From NCBI RefSeq assembly GCF_003287895.1, contig NZ_CP030280.1, forward strand, positions 1,495,501-1,559,500: a stretch of 64,000 nt of DNA, in the 5' to 3' direction. Within the stretch, counting starts at the first letter, position 1; every line of letters starts with the position of its first letter. The notes under the pieces were generated by a model. It made no database searches, had not been told where the DNA came from, and worked only from the letters and a program-made list of their open reading frames with translations. Both the position numbers and the translations under genes were made by a program. The stretch comes from Blautia argi. Its GTDB lineage: Bacteria; Bacillota; Clostridia; Lachnospirales; Lachnospiraceae. This document shows positions 46,301 through 56,246 of this stretch, in pieces.

Positions 46301-48539
46301 GTCACAGAAACCATGGATGCCTTGAAGCAGAGGGAAGTTTATACTTATGATAAGAAAGGACAGCTCCTTAGCAAGCTGGATAAAGAAGGCTACCTGACAA
46401 AGTATGCTTATACAAAGCAGGGAGACTTATCCGGTATCCAATATGCTGACGGAAGGGAAGTAAAACTGTCCTACAACCCACTCCGTCAGCTCATGGAGGT
46501 ACAGGACTGGTTAGGAAATACAAAGATCACTCCGGATGCACTGGGAAGAGCACAAAAGGTGCAGTACCCAGACGGAAGGGAAGTATCCTATACCTATGGA
46601 AAAGCAGGAGAAAGAAGAAGCATGACCTATCCGGATGGCAAGACGGTCTTCTATGGTTATGATGAACAAGCTCCGTCTTTCAGAATTAAAAGAAGGGGAC
46701 AGCATCATCAACTATGGCTATGACCCTCTGGGAAGGCTGTGTGAAAAACAGTTCCCGAATGGAACAAAGACCACCTATGCTTATGACAGAAAAGACCAGC
46801 TGACAGAACTGGTACATCAAGACCAAGAAGGAGTCATTGACCGTTATACTTATCTGTATGACCTTTTGGGAAACAAGAGTGGCATTACAAAAGAGAGAAG
46901 AGGGCTGGAGCGTGAGAGCGGACACTACCGCTATGGTTATGATGCACTGGGCAGGCTGGCAGAAATCCAAAAGGACGGGCAGATGCAGACCCGGTATGGG
47001 TATGATGCCTTTGGAAACCGGACATGGAAAGAAGAAAGCGGGGAAAGGACTTCCTACCAGTACAATGTCATCAACCAGATGGTAAGCGAAAAACATGGAG
47101 AGCTCTTAAAAGCATATAGCTACGATAAGAGAGGAAACCTAACCGGCATCCAAGAAAATGGGGCATGGAAAAAACAGTATGTCTATGGTGCAATCAACCG
47201 TCTGGAAGAAGCGGTGGATGCGGCAGGAAAACAGGCAAGGTATCAGTACAACGGACTGGGACACCGGGTAGGAAAGCAGGAAGGTGTCCTTCCAAAAGAG
47301 AAGCTGGAGAAACTGGATCCGCAAAGCAGGATTGGCATGGAAATCGGAAACAGCCAGCAGATCACCTATACCCTGGACCTGACCAGACAGTATTATAACC
47401 TCCTGGAGCGGACAGAGGAAAACCGAAACCAGAGATACTTCTGGGACGGGAACGTGGCAGCGTATGAAGAAAATGGGGAACGGAACTATTACCTTCAGGA
47501 CGAACTGGGAAGTCCGCTTCGGATTGAAGACAGTGCCGGAATTCTCAAAGAGAGTTATGGATACGGAGCCTTCGGGGAAGACCTGTATCAGAACCAGGGG
47601 AAGATACAGCCGTTTGGCTATACGGGATACCAGAGAGATGAGACAGCGGGAACCTATTATGCCCAGGCAAGGGAATATCTGGCGGAAAACGGAAGGTTCG
47701 CAGGACAGGATTTGATTGCCGGTTTTATGGATATGCCATTTAGTATGAACCGTTACAGTTACTGTTATAATGCACCAATGGTATTGGTAGACTTAGATGG
47801 TGCATTGCCGAGCTGGAGTGATATTGGAAGAGGTATTAATAAAGTAGTAAACGGCATTGGAACGGCAATTGAAAAAACAACGAAAACAGTTGTTGAATGT
47901 GTAAAAGCAGTTCCTTGGAAACAAGTGGCTATTCTTGCAGGATCTGCAGCAGCTGTAGCAGCTGTCACTATTGCGACTGGTGGGGTAGGTACATTGGGAG
48001 CAACACTTGTTATGAGTGCAACAACGGGGGCAGCGGCAGGCGTGTCAATAAGGGCAACTACTGATATTATATTGGGTCAAGATTCATCGTGGCAGGATTA
48101 TGTAGGAGATGGAGTGGGTGGTGCCTTGGCAGGAGTTACTAATGTCTTAATTCCAGGTAAAGGTCTTAGTGTAGCAGGCACAGGAATGCTTGCAGGCGGA
48201 ACTGCTTCTATGACATCATCTATACTCAAAGGGAAACCTAGGGAAGAAATTCTAGCAAATACAACAGTAGGCATAGCATCTGGCTGGTTTTTTGGAAGTG
48301 TAGGTGGGAAAATAGGAAGTAAATTAAAAGGGACATCTTTGGCTAAATTACTTCGTAATCTAAATAAAAATGGATTTGATAATTTAGGAAAATTAGGTGC
48401 TAGAGGAGAACAGGCATTACGAAGAATAATTTTGTCATATATGGCATATAAAACACCACAAGCGATATATAGTATGCTTACACAAGAAATTGGCGATATA
48501 ATCAATGACTATACAGAACAGTGCATGGAGGGAGATTAA
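43396..48539 (+). pseudogene. RHS polymorphic toxin, copy 1 (T7SS substrate-like), four frameshifts
   Basis: After correcting four one-base indels (43704-43709 G6, 44363-44367 T5, 45176-45177 AA, 46668-46669 AA) this is one protein of about 1,713 residues. Domains: a helical WXG/LXG-like targeting region (1-160), a DUF6531-type start (SKDPVNLSTGNFIYDRTD), about twenty YD/RHS repeats (YGYDALGRL, YDAFGNRTWKE), and the RHS core end (YYAQAREYLAENGRFAGQD). Then comes a variable tip from about VLVDLDG: a Gly/Ala-rich hydrophobic region, then a helical end (LGARGEQALRRIILSY). The uncorrected copy would not give a full toxin. Immunity candidates follow at once. The core is nearly identical to copy 2 at 56247. 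Confidence 0.8.
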
Positions 48540-48540
48540 G

Positions 48541-49029
48541 ATGAACTGGAATTTGTTTCTACTAATATTTTATGGAAAGGTTTTGCTTATTTATATATTT
48601 GTAGGATATCTATTAGTGCGATATATAAGAAAAGGGTGGATTCGATTTAATCCAGAAATAATGATACAATGTCGTTTAAAAGAAGTACTTAGGAAACGAA
48701 AAAAAACCGTTAATTTTTTAATCAATTTAATAGTAATAGTGAGTATGGTTTTTGTAAGTTGTAGCTTTGGTCTAAGTGCATTAATAGATATACCACTTGT
48801 GGTAACAGGAAAAGTGGAAGTACTTGAAGGTATTGTCATAAAAGGGGATAATGTAAAATCTTCAAATAAATTGGAATGTTATAGTGTTGTTGTACAAGAA
48901 AAAAAGAGTAATCATTTACATGAGCTAGAATTATATTGGGAAAATGGTATTTGTAAAGATGATTTTATAAAAGTAAAATTCTTACCACATTCTAAGACAG
49001 GAGTTGTGATAAAAAGTTATGAAAAGTAA
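48541..49029 (+). CDS. Membrane protein, candidate immunity to RHS copy 1
   Basis: A 162-residue protein starting at ATG 48541 after GGAGGGAG, one base after the toxin stop. Two membrane helices (LFLLIFYGKVLLIYIFVGYL and FLINLIVIVSMVFVSCSFG) flank a basic loop, and a C-terminal strand-rich domain follows. The AT-rich base composition matches the toxin tip, not the RHS core. Tight coupling and membrane location suggest immunity to a membrane-acting toxin; not proven. Confidence 0.6.
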   Translation: MNWNLFLLIFYGKVLLIYIFVGYLLVRYIRKGWIRFNPEIMIQCRLKEVLRKRKKTVNFLINLIVIVSMVFVSCSFGLSALIDIPLVVTGKVEVLEGIVIKGDNVKSSNKLECYSVVVQEKKSNHLHELELYWENGICKDDFIKVKFLPHSKTGVVIKSYEK

Positions 49030-49447
49030 TAAAAAAAACATATTAAATTCACAAGAGATTAATATTTTTGTGAATGATTCTTATATGAAAATGATAAGAA
49101 TTGCTAATTTTTTTCTTATACCTATGGGCATATTGGCTGCTCTTGGTATTCCTATTTTTATGGCAGATAAAGATATTGAAAATTTGATGTATACTACTTT
49201 TATATTAGGATGTTCAATATTTTTGTTTGTTCTTTGGATGCGTTTAAGAAAGAAAATGATTAGGGTGACATCAGAAGGGATTTGGTATAAAGAACATTTT
49301 TTTGAAAGAAGAGATGTCGAGTATAGTATTATTTCTGAGAATAAAGTGAAATTAATATTTAGAAACATACATAAAAAAATTATTATTAATCGATGGTATG
49401 TTAATTATGATAAGTTATTAGATTGGTTGGAAAAATGTAAAAATTAG
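49019..49447 (+). CDS. Second membrane protein of the RHS-1 immunity block
   Basis: A 142-residue protein overlapping the preceding gene by 11 bases. Two membrane helices (IRIANFFLIPMGILAALGI and TTFILGCSIFLFVLWM) are followed by a PH-like strand-rich domain (RKKMIRVTSEGIWYKEHFF). AT-rich. It may be a second immunity protein or a partner of the first. The 150 bases after it hold no clear gene or strong promoter before EssC. Confidence 0.55.
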   Translation: MKSNKKNILNSQEINIFVNDSYMKMIRIANFFLIPMGILAALGIPIFMADKDIENLMYTTFILGCSIFLFVLWMRLRKKMIRVTSEGIWYKEHFFERRDVEYSIISENKVKLIFRNIHKKIIINRWYVNYDKLLDWLEKCKN

Positions 49448-49600
49448 GAGTACAGAATTTAAATTTAACTAGAAAAATATGTATGAAAAGTCAGTTAGAA
49501 AAATTTCCACAAATCGTTATCAAAAATATTAGTAATAAGTGTAAAAGTTAATTTCTATAAACGATATTGGAAGACACCATACGAAAGGAGATGAGAAAAC

Positions 49601-52600
49601 ATGGAAAGGAAAGCTACATCCATCAGAACATACAAAAGAAAGCCGCAAATCTGGTTTGGGACAGAAGCGGATTCATTTTCTTACGACTTTGTATGGCATC
49701 TTCCATTGCAGATGTGTTTGGATGGAGAAACCTTGAACTTAAAAAGAGAGGGAACTATCAAAGTATTTCTAAATAATCAGATTGTAAATGGCAATCAGAT
49801 AATCATCAAAAATGGGGATCAGATACATATTGAAGATTTTATGATTACGTTTTTTAAAGAAAAACTGGAAGTTCTAGCAGATACAACATGTTTTGAAACA
49901 ACCCTACTTCCGGAACGCCAGGAAGAAGAATATTTTGAGGGATTCCCTTTTTATAAACGTTCTCCAAGAGTTGTATATCAGAGAAAAGAGGAGAAGGTAG
50001 AAATTAAAGCTCCTCCAAGAAAAAAAGAGATGTCAAAAGGGAGTCTGGCACAGTTGATCATCCCGCCCCTTTGCATGATGGCACTTACGATTGCCATGGG
50101 CGTATTGATGAAACGTGGTCCTTATATGTATATGACGGCAGGAATGACCGCTATTACCCTAATTTTTTCTATTCAGAGATATGTAAGTGAAAAACGGAAT
50201 ATCAAGCAGGAAAATAAAGATCGGGAAGTGATGTATGATGAATATCTTCTTCGGAAACGAAAAGAAATCAAAAAGTTGAGGGAAGAAGAACGGGAAGCGA
50301 TTGATTATCAGACACCGACACTTTCTATGCTGCAAGATATGGTATTGGAATATAGTAGCCGTATTTATGAACGTTCCATCTTAGATGATGACTTTTTAAA
50401 AGTAAATTTAGGATACCGGAAAGGCGAGTCCCAGATAGAAGTTTCTTACGAAGATAAAGAACTGGATATGACAAAGGATGAACTGATTGAGCGAGCCAAG
50501 AAAATTCCAAAAGAATTTAAAAAAGTAGAACAGATTCCCGTAGAGATTGATCTGAAAAAAGCACATTTAGGTCTGGTTGGAAATAAACGGAATATCCATG
50601 AACAGTTAAAATATATGCTTGCCCAATTAACTTTTTTCCAAAGTTACCGGGAGTTACAGATTGTTTTTATCCATAGCGGAGCATATACCGAAGATTTCCA
50701 GTATATGCGCTGGTATCCACATCTGCGGTTAGAATTTATCAATGTAATCGGAGAAATTTATTCAGAGCAGATTAGGGATCAGATATTGGGAAGTATCCAG
50801 CAGATTTTAAAAGAGAGAAAACTAAAACAGGAAGAAGAGAAAAAAGCACACATTTTCCTTCCACATCTGCTGTTTATCATTGATGAACCAAAACTGATTT
50901 TAAATCATGCGATTATGGAATACCTGCAAAGCAGAGAAATGGAATTAGGATTTAGTATGATTTATACTACCGATCAGAAATCAAATCTCCCTGAAAACAT
51001 CAGAACAATCTGTATTTTAGACAACTCAGAGGAAGCCCATCTTTTATTAGAGGAAGGGGAAAGGAAGAACCTCCGGTTTGAAGTACAACACACAAAAGGA
51101 ATTTCTCTAGAAAGAATGGCAAGGGCATTAAGTCCTTTGATCCATGAGCAGGGGATTACTTCTCAGGTGCCTGATAAACTGACATTTTTTGAAATGTATG
51201 GTGTCGATACGCCGACTCAACTGGAAGTAGAAAAACGGTGGGAGTCTCATAGTGCTTATAAAAGCCTGGCAGTTCCGATTGGTGCAAAAGCGGAGAATGA
51301 TTTCACCGAACTGAACCTGCATGAAAAGGCACATGGACCGCATGGTCTTGTGGCAGGTACAACAGGTTCCGGTAAATCAGAAACCATTCAGACGTATATA
51401 CTTTCTCTTGCTGTGAATTTTCATCCCCATGAAGTCGGTTTTCTTTTGATTGACTATAAAGGTGGAGGAATGGCAAACCTGTTTGCAGATCTTCCGCATC
51501 TTTTGGGAACAATTACAAACTTAGATAAAGCAGAGAGTATGCGGGCAATGGCATCCATTAAGAGTGAACTGGCACGCAGACAGCGTATTTTTGCGGAGTA
51601 TGGGGTAAACCATATTAATGATTATCAGAAATTATTCCGCATGGGAAAAGCAGAAGAACCTCTTCCGCATCTGTTTATCATCAGTGATGAGTTTGCAGAG
51701 TTAAAGAAAGAACAGCCGGAATTCATGGCAGAACTGGATTCCACTTCACGTATCGGACGAAGCCTTGGAGTGCATTTGATTCTGGCAACACAAAAACCAT
51801 CAGGAGTAGTAGATGATCAGATTTGGAGTAACTCAACATTCCGTTTGTGCTTAAAAGTACAGAATGCAGCGGACAGTAAAGAAATGCTTCATACGGCAGA
51901 TGCTGCAAACATCACACAGGCCGGACGTGGATACTTACAGGTTGGTAATAATGAGATTTATGAATTGTTCCAGTCCGCATGGAGTGGCGCTTCCTACGGA
52001 ACAAAAGAGGAACAAAAAGAGGAAGACGACAGGGTATATCTGCTGAATATGCTTGGACAGGGAGAAGCCTTAAATAAGGATTTCAGTGGCAGAAAGGAAA
52101 GCCAGCAGCTCAAGAAAAGTCAGTTGGATGTTGTAGTAGAACACCTTCAGCAACTTACGAAGAAGAGCATTGTGTCAAAGTGAAAAAGACCTGGCTTCCA
52201 TCTCTGGCATTTCAAATTGCATCTCCATATTTGATGGAAATTCAGGACAGTGCCGGTTTCAAGAAGGTTGATTTGAAATTAGGGATTGGTATGATGGATA
52301 TCCCTGAAGAACAGGCACAGACGGAATATGTTCTTGACTTTGAAAACAATGGACATCTTTTATATCTGTCTTCCAGCGGATATGGAAAAACGATGCTGCT
52401 GACGCAGATTATTTTAGGATTATCTGCAAAGAATGCAGTGAAAAATCTGAATTTCTATATTTTGGATCTCGGTAACAGTGGAATGATCCCATTAAAACAG
52501 CTTCCCCATGTTGCGGACTATATGAATATAGACCATGAAGAAAAAAATCGGAAAATTCCAAAAATTGATTTTAGAGGAAATCAAAGAGAGAAAGAAGAAA

Positions 52601-53812
52601 CTGGCACGTGCTATGGTACAGAACTTTTCGGTTTACAACGAAACACAGGCGGAACCATTAAAAGCCATTGTGATTGTCATAGACCAGTATGAAGTGGTAA
52701 AAGAACTGGGAGAAGCTGTTGAATCTTTCATACAAAAAGTATCTAGAGACGGGGCAGGGCTTGGTATTTATTTGGCAGTAACGACTTCCAGAGATGGGGC
52801 TATGAGAAGTGCAGCCAGAAACAATTTCAAAATGAGAATCGGTGGTTTCAATTTTGATGAAAGTGAACTTTCTTCTTTTGTTGGACGGAGTTCCTATAAG
52901 CTGCCGGAAGAGCATAAAGGAAGGGCGCTTGTAAAAACAGACAGCATCCATGTGATGCAGCTATATACCCCGGTTGTGTTTGAAACAGAAAAAGAATACA
53001 ATGAAAAACTGAAAGCACTTATTTTTGAACTGGATCAGAAGTCTTCGGAAGAAAAGGCAAAAGAAATTCCAGTTATGCCGGAAGAACTTACGGTGTCAAT
53101 GCTTCCATCCTACCCAGGATATGAAAAGACAAACCGGAAAGTACCAATTGGATTGGATACGGATACTTTACAGATGTACTATCTTTCCATGGAACAGACA
53201 CCAGCCTTTGTAATTGGAAATGCAAAAACAGGCAAAACAAATGTAATCAAAAATATGCTTTCTATGGTTTCGGGTGAAAAGGTATATCTCTTTGATAATA
53301 AGAGTCATGAACTTGCTGCTTACCAGTCAAGAGAGAATGTAGTTTATGCAAGTGATAAGAGTACGGTTGCAGATGCCTTAAAGCAGATTGAGGAAGATAT
53401 TTTTGAAAGAAAAGAAGCGTATGAAGAAGCCAAATTGGATGATGTTTCTTTAAGCATCGAAAACTTTGCAAAAACACTTCCACCAATTTATGTCATGGTA
53501 GATATGCTTCAGGAATTGTACGAGAATGTAGAAGAAGATAACAGCATGATTGATATTTTGGAAGAGGCTGTCCGTTATGGTATTTATGTCCTTGTAACTT
53601 CAGAATTTAAAGTGAAGAAGATGACAAGAAGTAAGTTCATAGAAATGCTTCTGGCAAGCAGAGAGGTTTTAATTCTTGGAAATATTAAAGACCAGTTACT
53701 GTTTAGTTATACGGGAGTCCGGGAAGAAAATCGGAAAGTGGAATTTGGTTATTACCACAATGCGGGAGTTAATCGGAAAGTGAAATTAATCCTGCACAAA
53801 GGAATATCATAA
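49601..53812 (+). pseudogene. essC: EssC-type FtsK/SpoIIIE ATPase of the type VII system, two frameshifts
   Basis: The motor of the secretion system, about 1,403 residues if two indels are corrected: a missing G at 52180 (joining VSK to VKKTWLPSLAF) and an extra A in the A7 run at 52541-52547 (joining DHEEK to IGKFQKLILEEIKE). N-terminal FHA-like domains (residues about 1-110), two membrane helices (about 150-195), and three ATPase domains: Walker A GTTGSGKSE near residue 586 with IISDEFAELK, then SSSGYGKTML, and GNAKTGKTNV. It starts at ATG 49601 after AAAGGAG. As written, only the fragment to 52183 with the first ATPase would be made from its own start. Confidence 0.85.
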
Positions 53813-53823
53813 GGGTAAGAAAG

Positions 53824-53868
53824 AAACAGGATATTGCATACAGATATGAAGTTGCAGTATCCTGTTTT
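53824..53868 (+). terminator. Rho-independent terminator after essC
   Basis: AAACAGGATATTGCA pairs with TGCAGTATCCTGTTTT (one mismatch) around a 14-base loop. The T-rich 3' arm ends the essC transcript. Confidence 0.75.
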
Positions 53869-53887
53869 GTATATATAAAAACAAATG

Positions 53888-53982
53888 GTATGATATAAAA
53901 CAAAGAAATACAAGGAAAATAATTTAAAATAGCAATTATTTTTCTTGTATTTCTATCAGATTATGGATATACTATATCATAC
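53888..53982 (+). promoter_or_regulatory. Nested long inverted repeats before the AAA/RloB genes
   Basis: A 21-bp inverted repeat with one mismatch (53904-53924 and 53934-53954, loop of 9) is enclosed by a second perfect 10-bp repeat, GTATGATATA at 53888-53897 and TATATCATAC at 53973-53982. The latter directly touches the AAGGAGGG ribosome-binding site. It could be an operator, a terminator for the other strand, or an RNA switch controlling the defence genes. Confidence 0.55.
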
Positions 53983-53997
53983 AAGGAGGGATATAAC

Positions 53998-55303
53998 ATG
54001 CTGATTAAATTTGAATTTGAAAATTATCGTTCATTTAGGGACAAAAGCATTCTGTCTATGGAAGCAAAAGGAAATGCAGAATATAAAAGTTGTCTTTTAC
54101 CGTATAAAAAGAAAGGAGTTCTTCCAGCTGTAGCTATTTTTGGGAAAAACGGTGGTGGAAAAAGTAATGTAATTCGTGCTTTCTGGTTGGGTGTGCAATT
54201 TATAAGAAATGCACAAAAAACGCAGCATGAAAAAGCAGAAATTCCAGTGCGTGCCTTTGCATTAAATGATTATTCGGAACAGTGTCCAACAGGATTTGAA
54301 TATGAATACATTCAGGATGGTGTCAAATACATTTATGGATTTTCAGCCACAAAAAAAAGAAATTGTAAAAGAATATTTGTATTCGGCACCAAAAGGACAA
54401 AAAGCAGAAATATTTTCAAGAAATTATCAGGAGTTTTCATTCCCTTCAAATGGCGAAAAAAGGAAAAAGGAAATGATAGCAGAAGCAGTTGCATCAAATC
54501 AATTATTTTTTTCCATTGCATGTGTAATGAATTACCAGCCATGTATTGATGCCATGAGATGGTTTCGGGAAAGTATTTATTTTTCAAAAGATTATACAGA
54601 TATACCAAGTCAATTATTGGAACATGTGGAAGATATGAATATGCTAAAAGCAATTGTGTCTTATGCAAAGCAGGCAGATGTTGGGATAGAGGATATGTCT
54701 TTTGAAATTAGAAATGAAGAATTATCTGCAAATGATTCGCTTCCTAATAATCTTCCGGAGGGAATTGTTGCTGCGTTAAAACAATTTACTCTGGCATTAA
54801 AGGATTCTTCAGAAGCTGCTGAAATGAACTTAAAAATAGGAGAAGTGAAAACCTCCTCCATGCATCGTGGATTAAATCAAGCAGGAGAGGAAGAACTATT
54901 TACATTGGAACTTTCGGATGAATCTGATGGAACAAGAAGACTCATGTCACTTGCCCCAGGAATTGAACGTGTGTTACAAAAAGGTGGGATATTGATGGTA
55001 GATGAGATTGATCGGGAATTGCACCCATTATTAGTCGAATTTATCATTTCTAAATTTCAAAGTCCAGAAACCAATCCAGGCCATGCACAGATTATTTTTA
55101 CAACACATGATACCGAATTATTGAATATGGAGATATTAAGAAAAGATCAGGTATATTTTGTTGATAAGAACAAAAGAAACGGTGTTTCGGAATTGTTCAA
55201 TTTAACGGAACTTCCAGTAAGAACAAATGATAATATCAGGAAAGCATATCTTGTAGGAAAATATGGTGCGGTTCCAGATGTAGATACCATGGAGGTTGAA
55301 TAA
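53998..55303 (+). pseudogene. AAA ATPase of RloA/AbiL type, one frameshift
   Basis: An ABC/SMC-like AAA ATPase: LIKFEFENYRSFRDKSILS, Walker A FGKNGGGKSNV near residue 47, a Walker B region ILMVDEIDRELHPLLVEF and downstream IIFTTHDTELL. An extra A in the A8 run at 54351-54358 breaks the frame; removing it joins FSATKKEIVKEYLYSAP and gives about 434 residues. It starts at ATG 53998 after AAGGAGGG. Paired with RloB it forms an abortive-infection type defence module. Confidence 0.8.
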
Positions 55304-55941
55304 TGGCACGAAAGATAAAACCTCTTATTTACGTCTTTTGCGAAGGCGAAAGCGAAATCGAGTACACTAAATATTTGAAAGAAAAATTTGAAGATGTTGC
55401 AGTGATTCAAAAACCAGTAAAAGGTCTGTTTGAAGTAGCCGATAAAAAATTTAAAAAAGATGCGAAGTATCGGAATAATGCAGAGGTGACAGATGAAATA
55501 TGGTTTTTCTTTGATGTCGATGACGGACAGACGGGAAGCTGGGATAGGATTCAGAAAATTGTTTCTACATTAAAAAAGTTACGTAAGAAACCGAACATAC
55601 GTGTAAGATTGTTAATGACAACAGGCTGCGTTGAATTTTGGTTTTTATTACACTATAAAAAAGTGGTTCCATCTATTCAAACGGTTGCGGAAAAAGAGAA
55701 TGTTCTAAGATTGTTACAGAATGAATGTCCTGGTTATGTAAAAGGAGATTCTAACACAACGAGGAAAATAGCGAATCATTTTAAACAAGCTTCTATAAAT
55801 GGAGATTGGGTATTAGGGCAAATAGAAGGTTTACCTACGTTAGAAGACTCTGATGTAAGAAATCGATGGTTATATCAATCATCACGTACATTTACAACGG
55901 TACAAGAAGCAATTAAATTTTTGGAAAATTTAAAAAACTAA
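55303..55941 (+). CDS. rloB: RloB-family TOPRIM-like protein
   Basis: A 212-residue protein with the RloB pattern: LIYVFCEGESEIEYTKYL (the acidic GES-E motif), IWFFFDVDDGQTGSWDRI (the Asp-x-Asp motif) and VEFWFLLHYK, typical of RloB and related TOPRIM effectors of AAA-coupled defence systems (AbiL, related to the PARIS type). Its ATG overlaps the stop of the ATPase gene by one base, showing tight coupling. It is probably a nuclease triggered by the ATPase. This gene is intact. Confidence 0.85.
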   Translation: MARKIKPLIYVFCEGESEIEYTKYLKEKFEDVAVIQKPVKGLFEVADKKFKKDAKYRNNAEVTDEIWFFFDVDDGQTGSWDRIQKIVSTLKKLRKKPNIRVRLLMTTGCVEFWFLLHYKKVVPSIQTVAEKENVLRLLQNECPGYVKGDSNTTRKIANHFKQASINGDWVLGQIEGLPTLEDSDVRNRWLYQSSRTFTTVQEAIKFLENLKN

Positions 55942-55951
55942 AAAAGTGGCT

Positions 55952-56025
55952 AAAACTCTCTTGTGGTTTTTGTTATATAGAAGGAAAGACAATCTTTGGT
56001 ATAGCAGAATGCAAGGGAGTTTTTT
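55952..56025 (+). terminator. Possible terminator after rloB
   Basis: AAAACTCTCTTG pairs with CAAGGGAGTTTTT (one G-U) across a long loop, and the 3' arm ends in a T-run. Confidence 0.5.
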
Positions 56026-56114
56026 GTTATCAGAGAAAATGTTATCCCGAAAACTTAGATGCTTTCAAATCGAGAAGTGATAGGTTATGATGCACAAAAA
56101 AACTTTTATAAATA

Positions 56115-56143
56115 TTGAAAATTAGGGCAAAATCATGTAAAAT
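56115..56143 (+). promoter_or_regulatory. Promoter of RHS copy 2
   Basis: TTGAAA and TAAAAT are 17 bases apart, about 100 bases before the RHS start. RHS copy 2 therefore has its own transcript, unlike copy 1, which follows the T7SS operon. Confidence 0.65.
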
Positions 56144-56246
56144 GAAGAAAAAATCACGAAAAGTAAAAAACTCTTTAAAAGTAAATATATGGAGAAATCA
56201 TCAACAAAGGAGAAGTTATTCATTATGAAAGAAAGGTGGGAATAGA

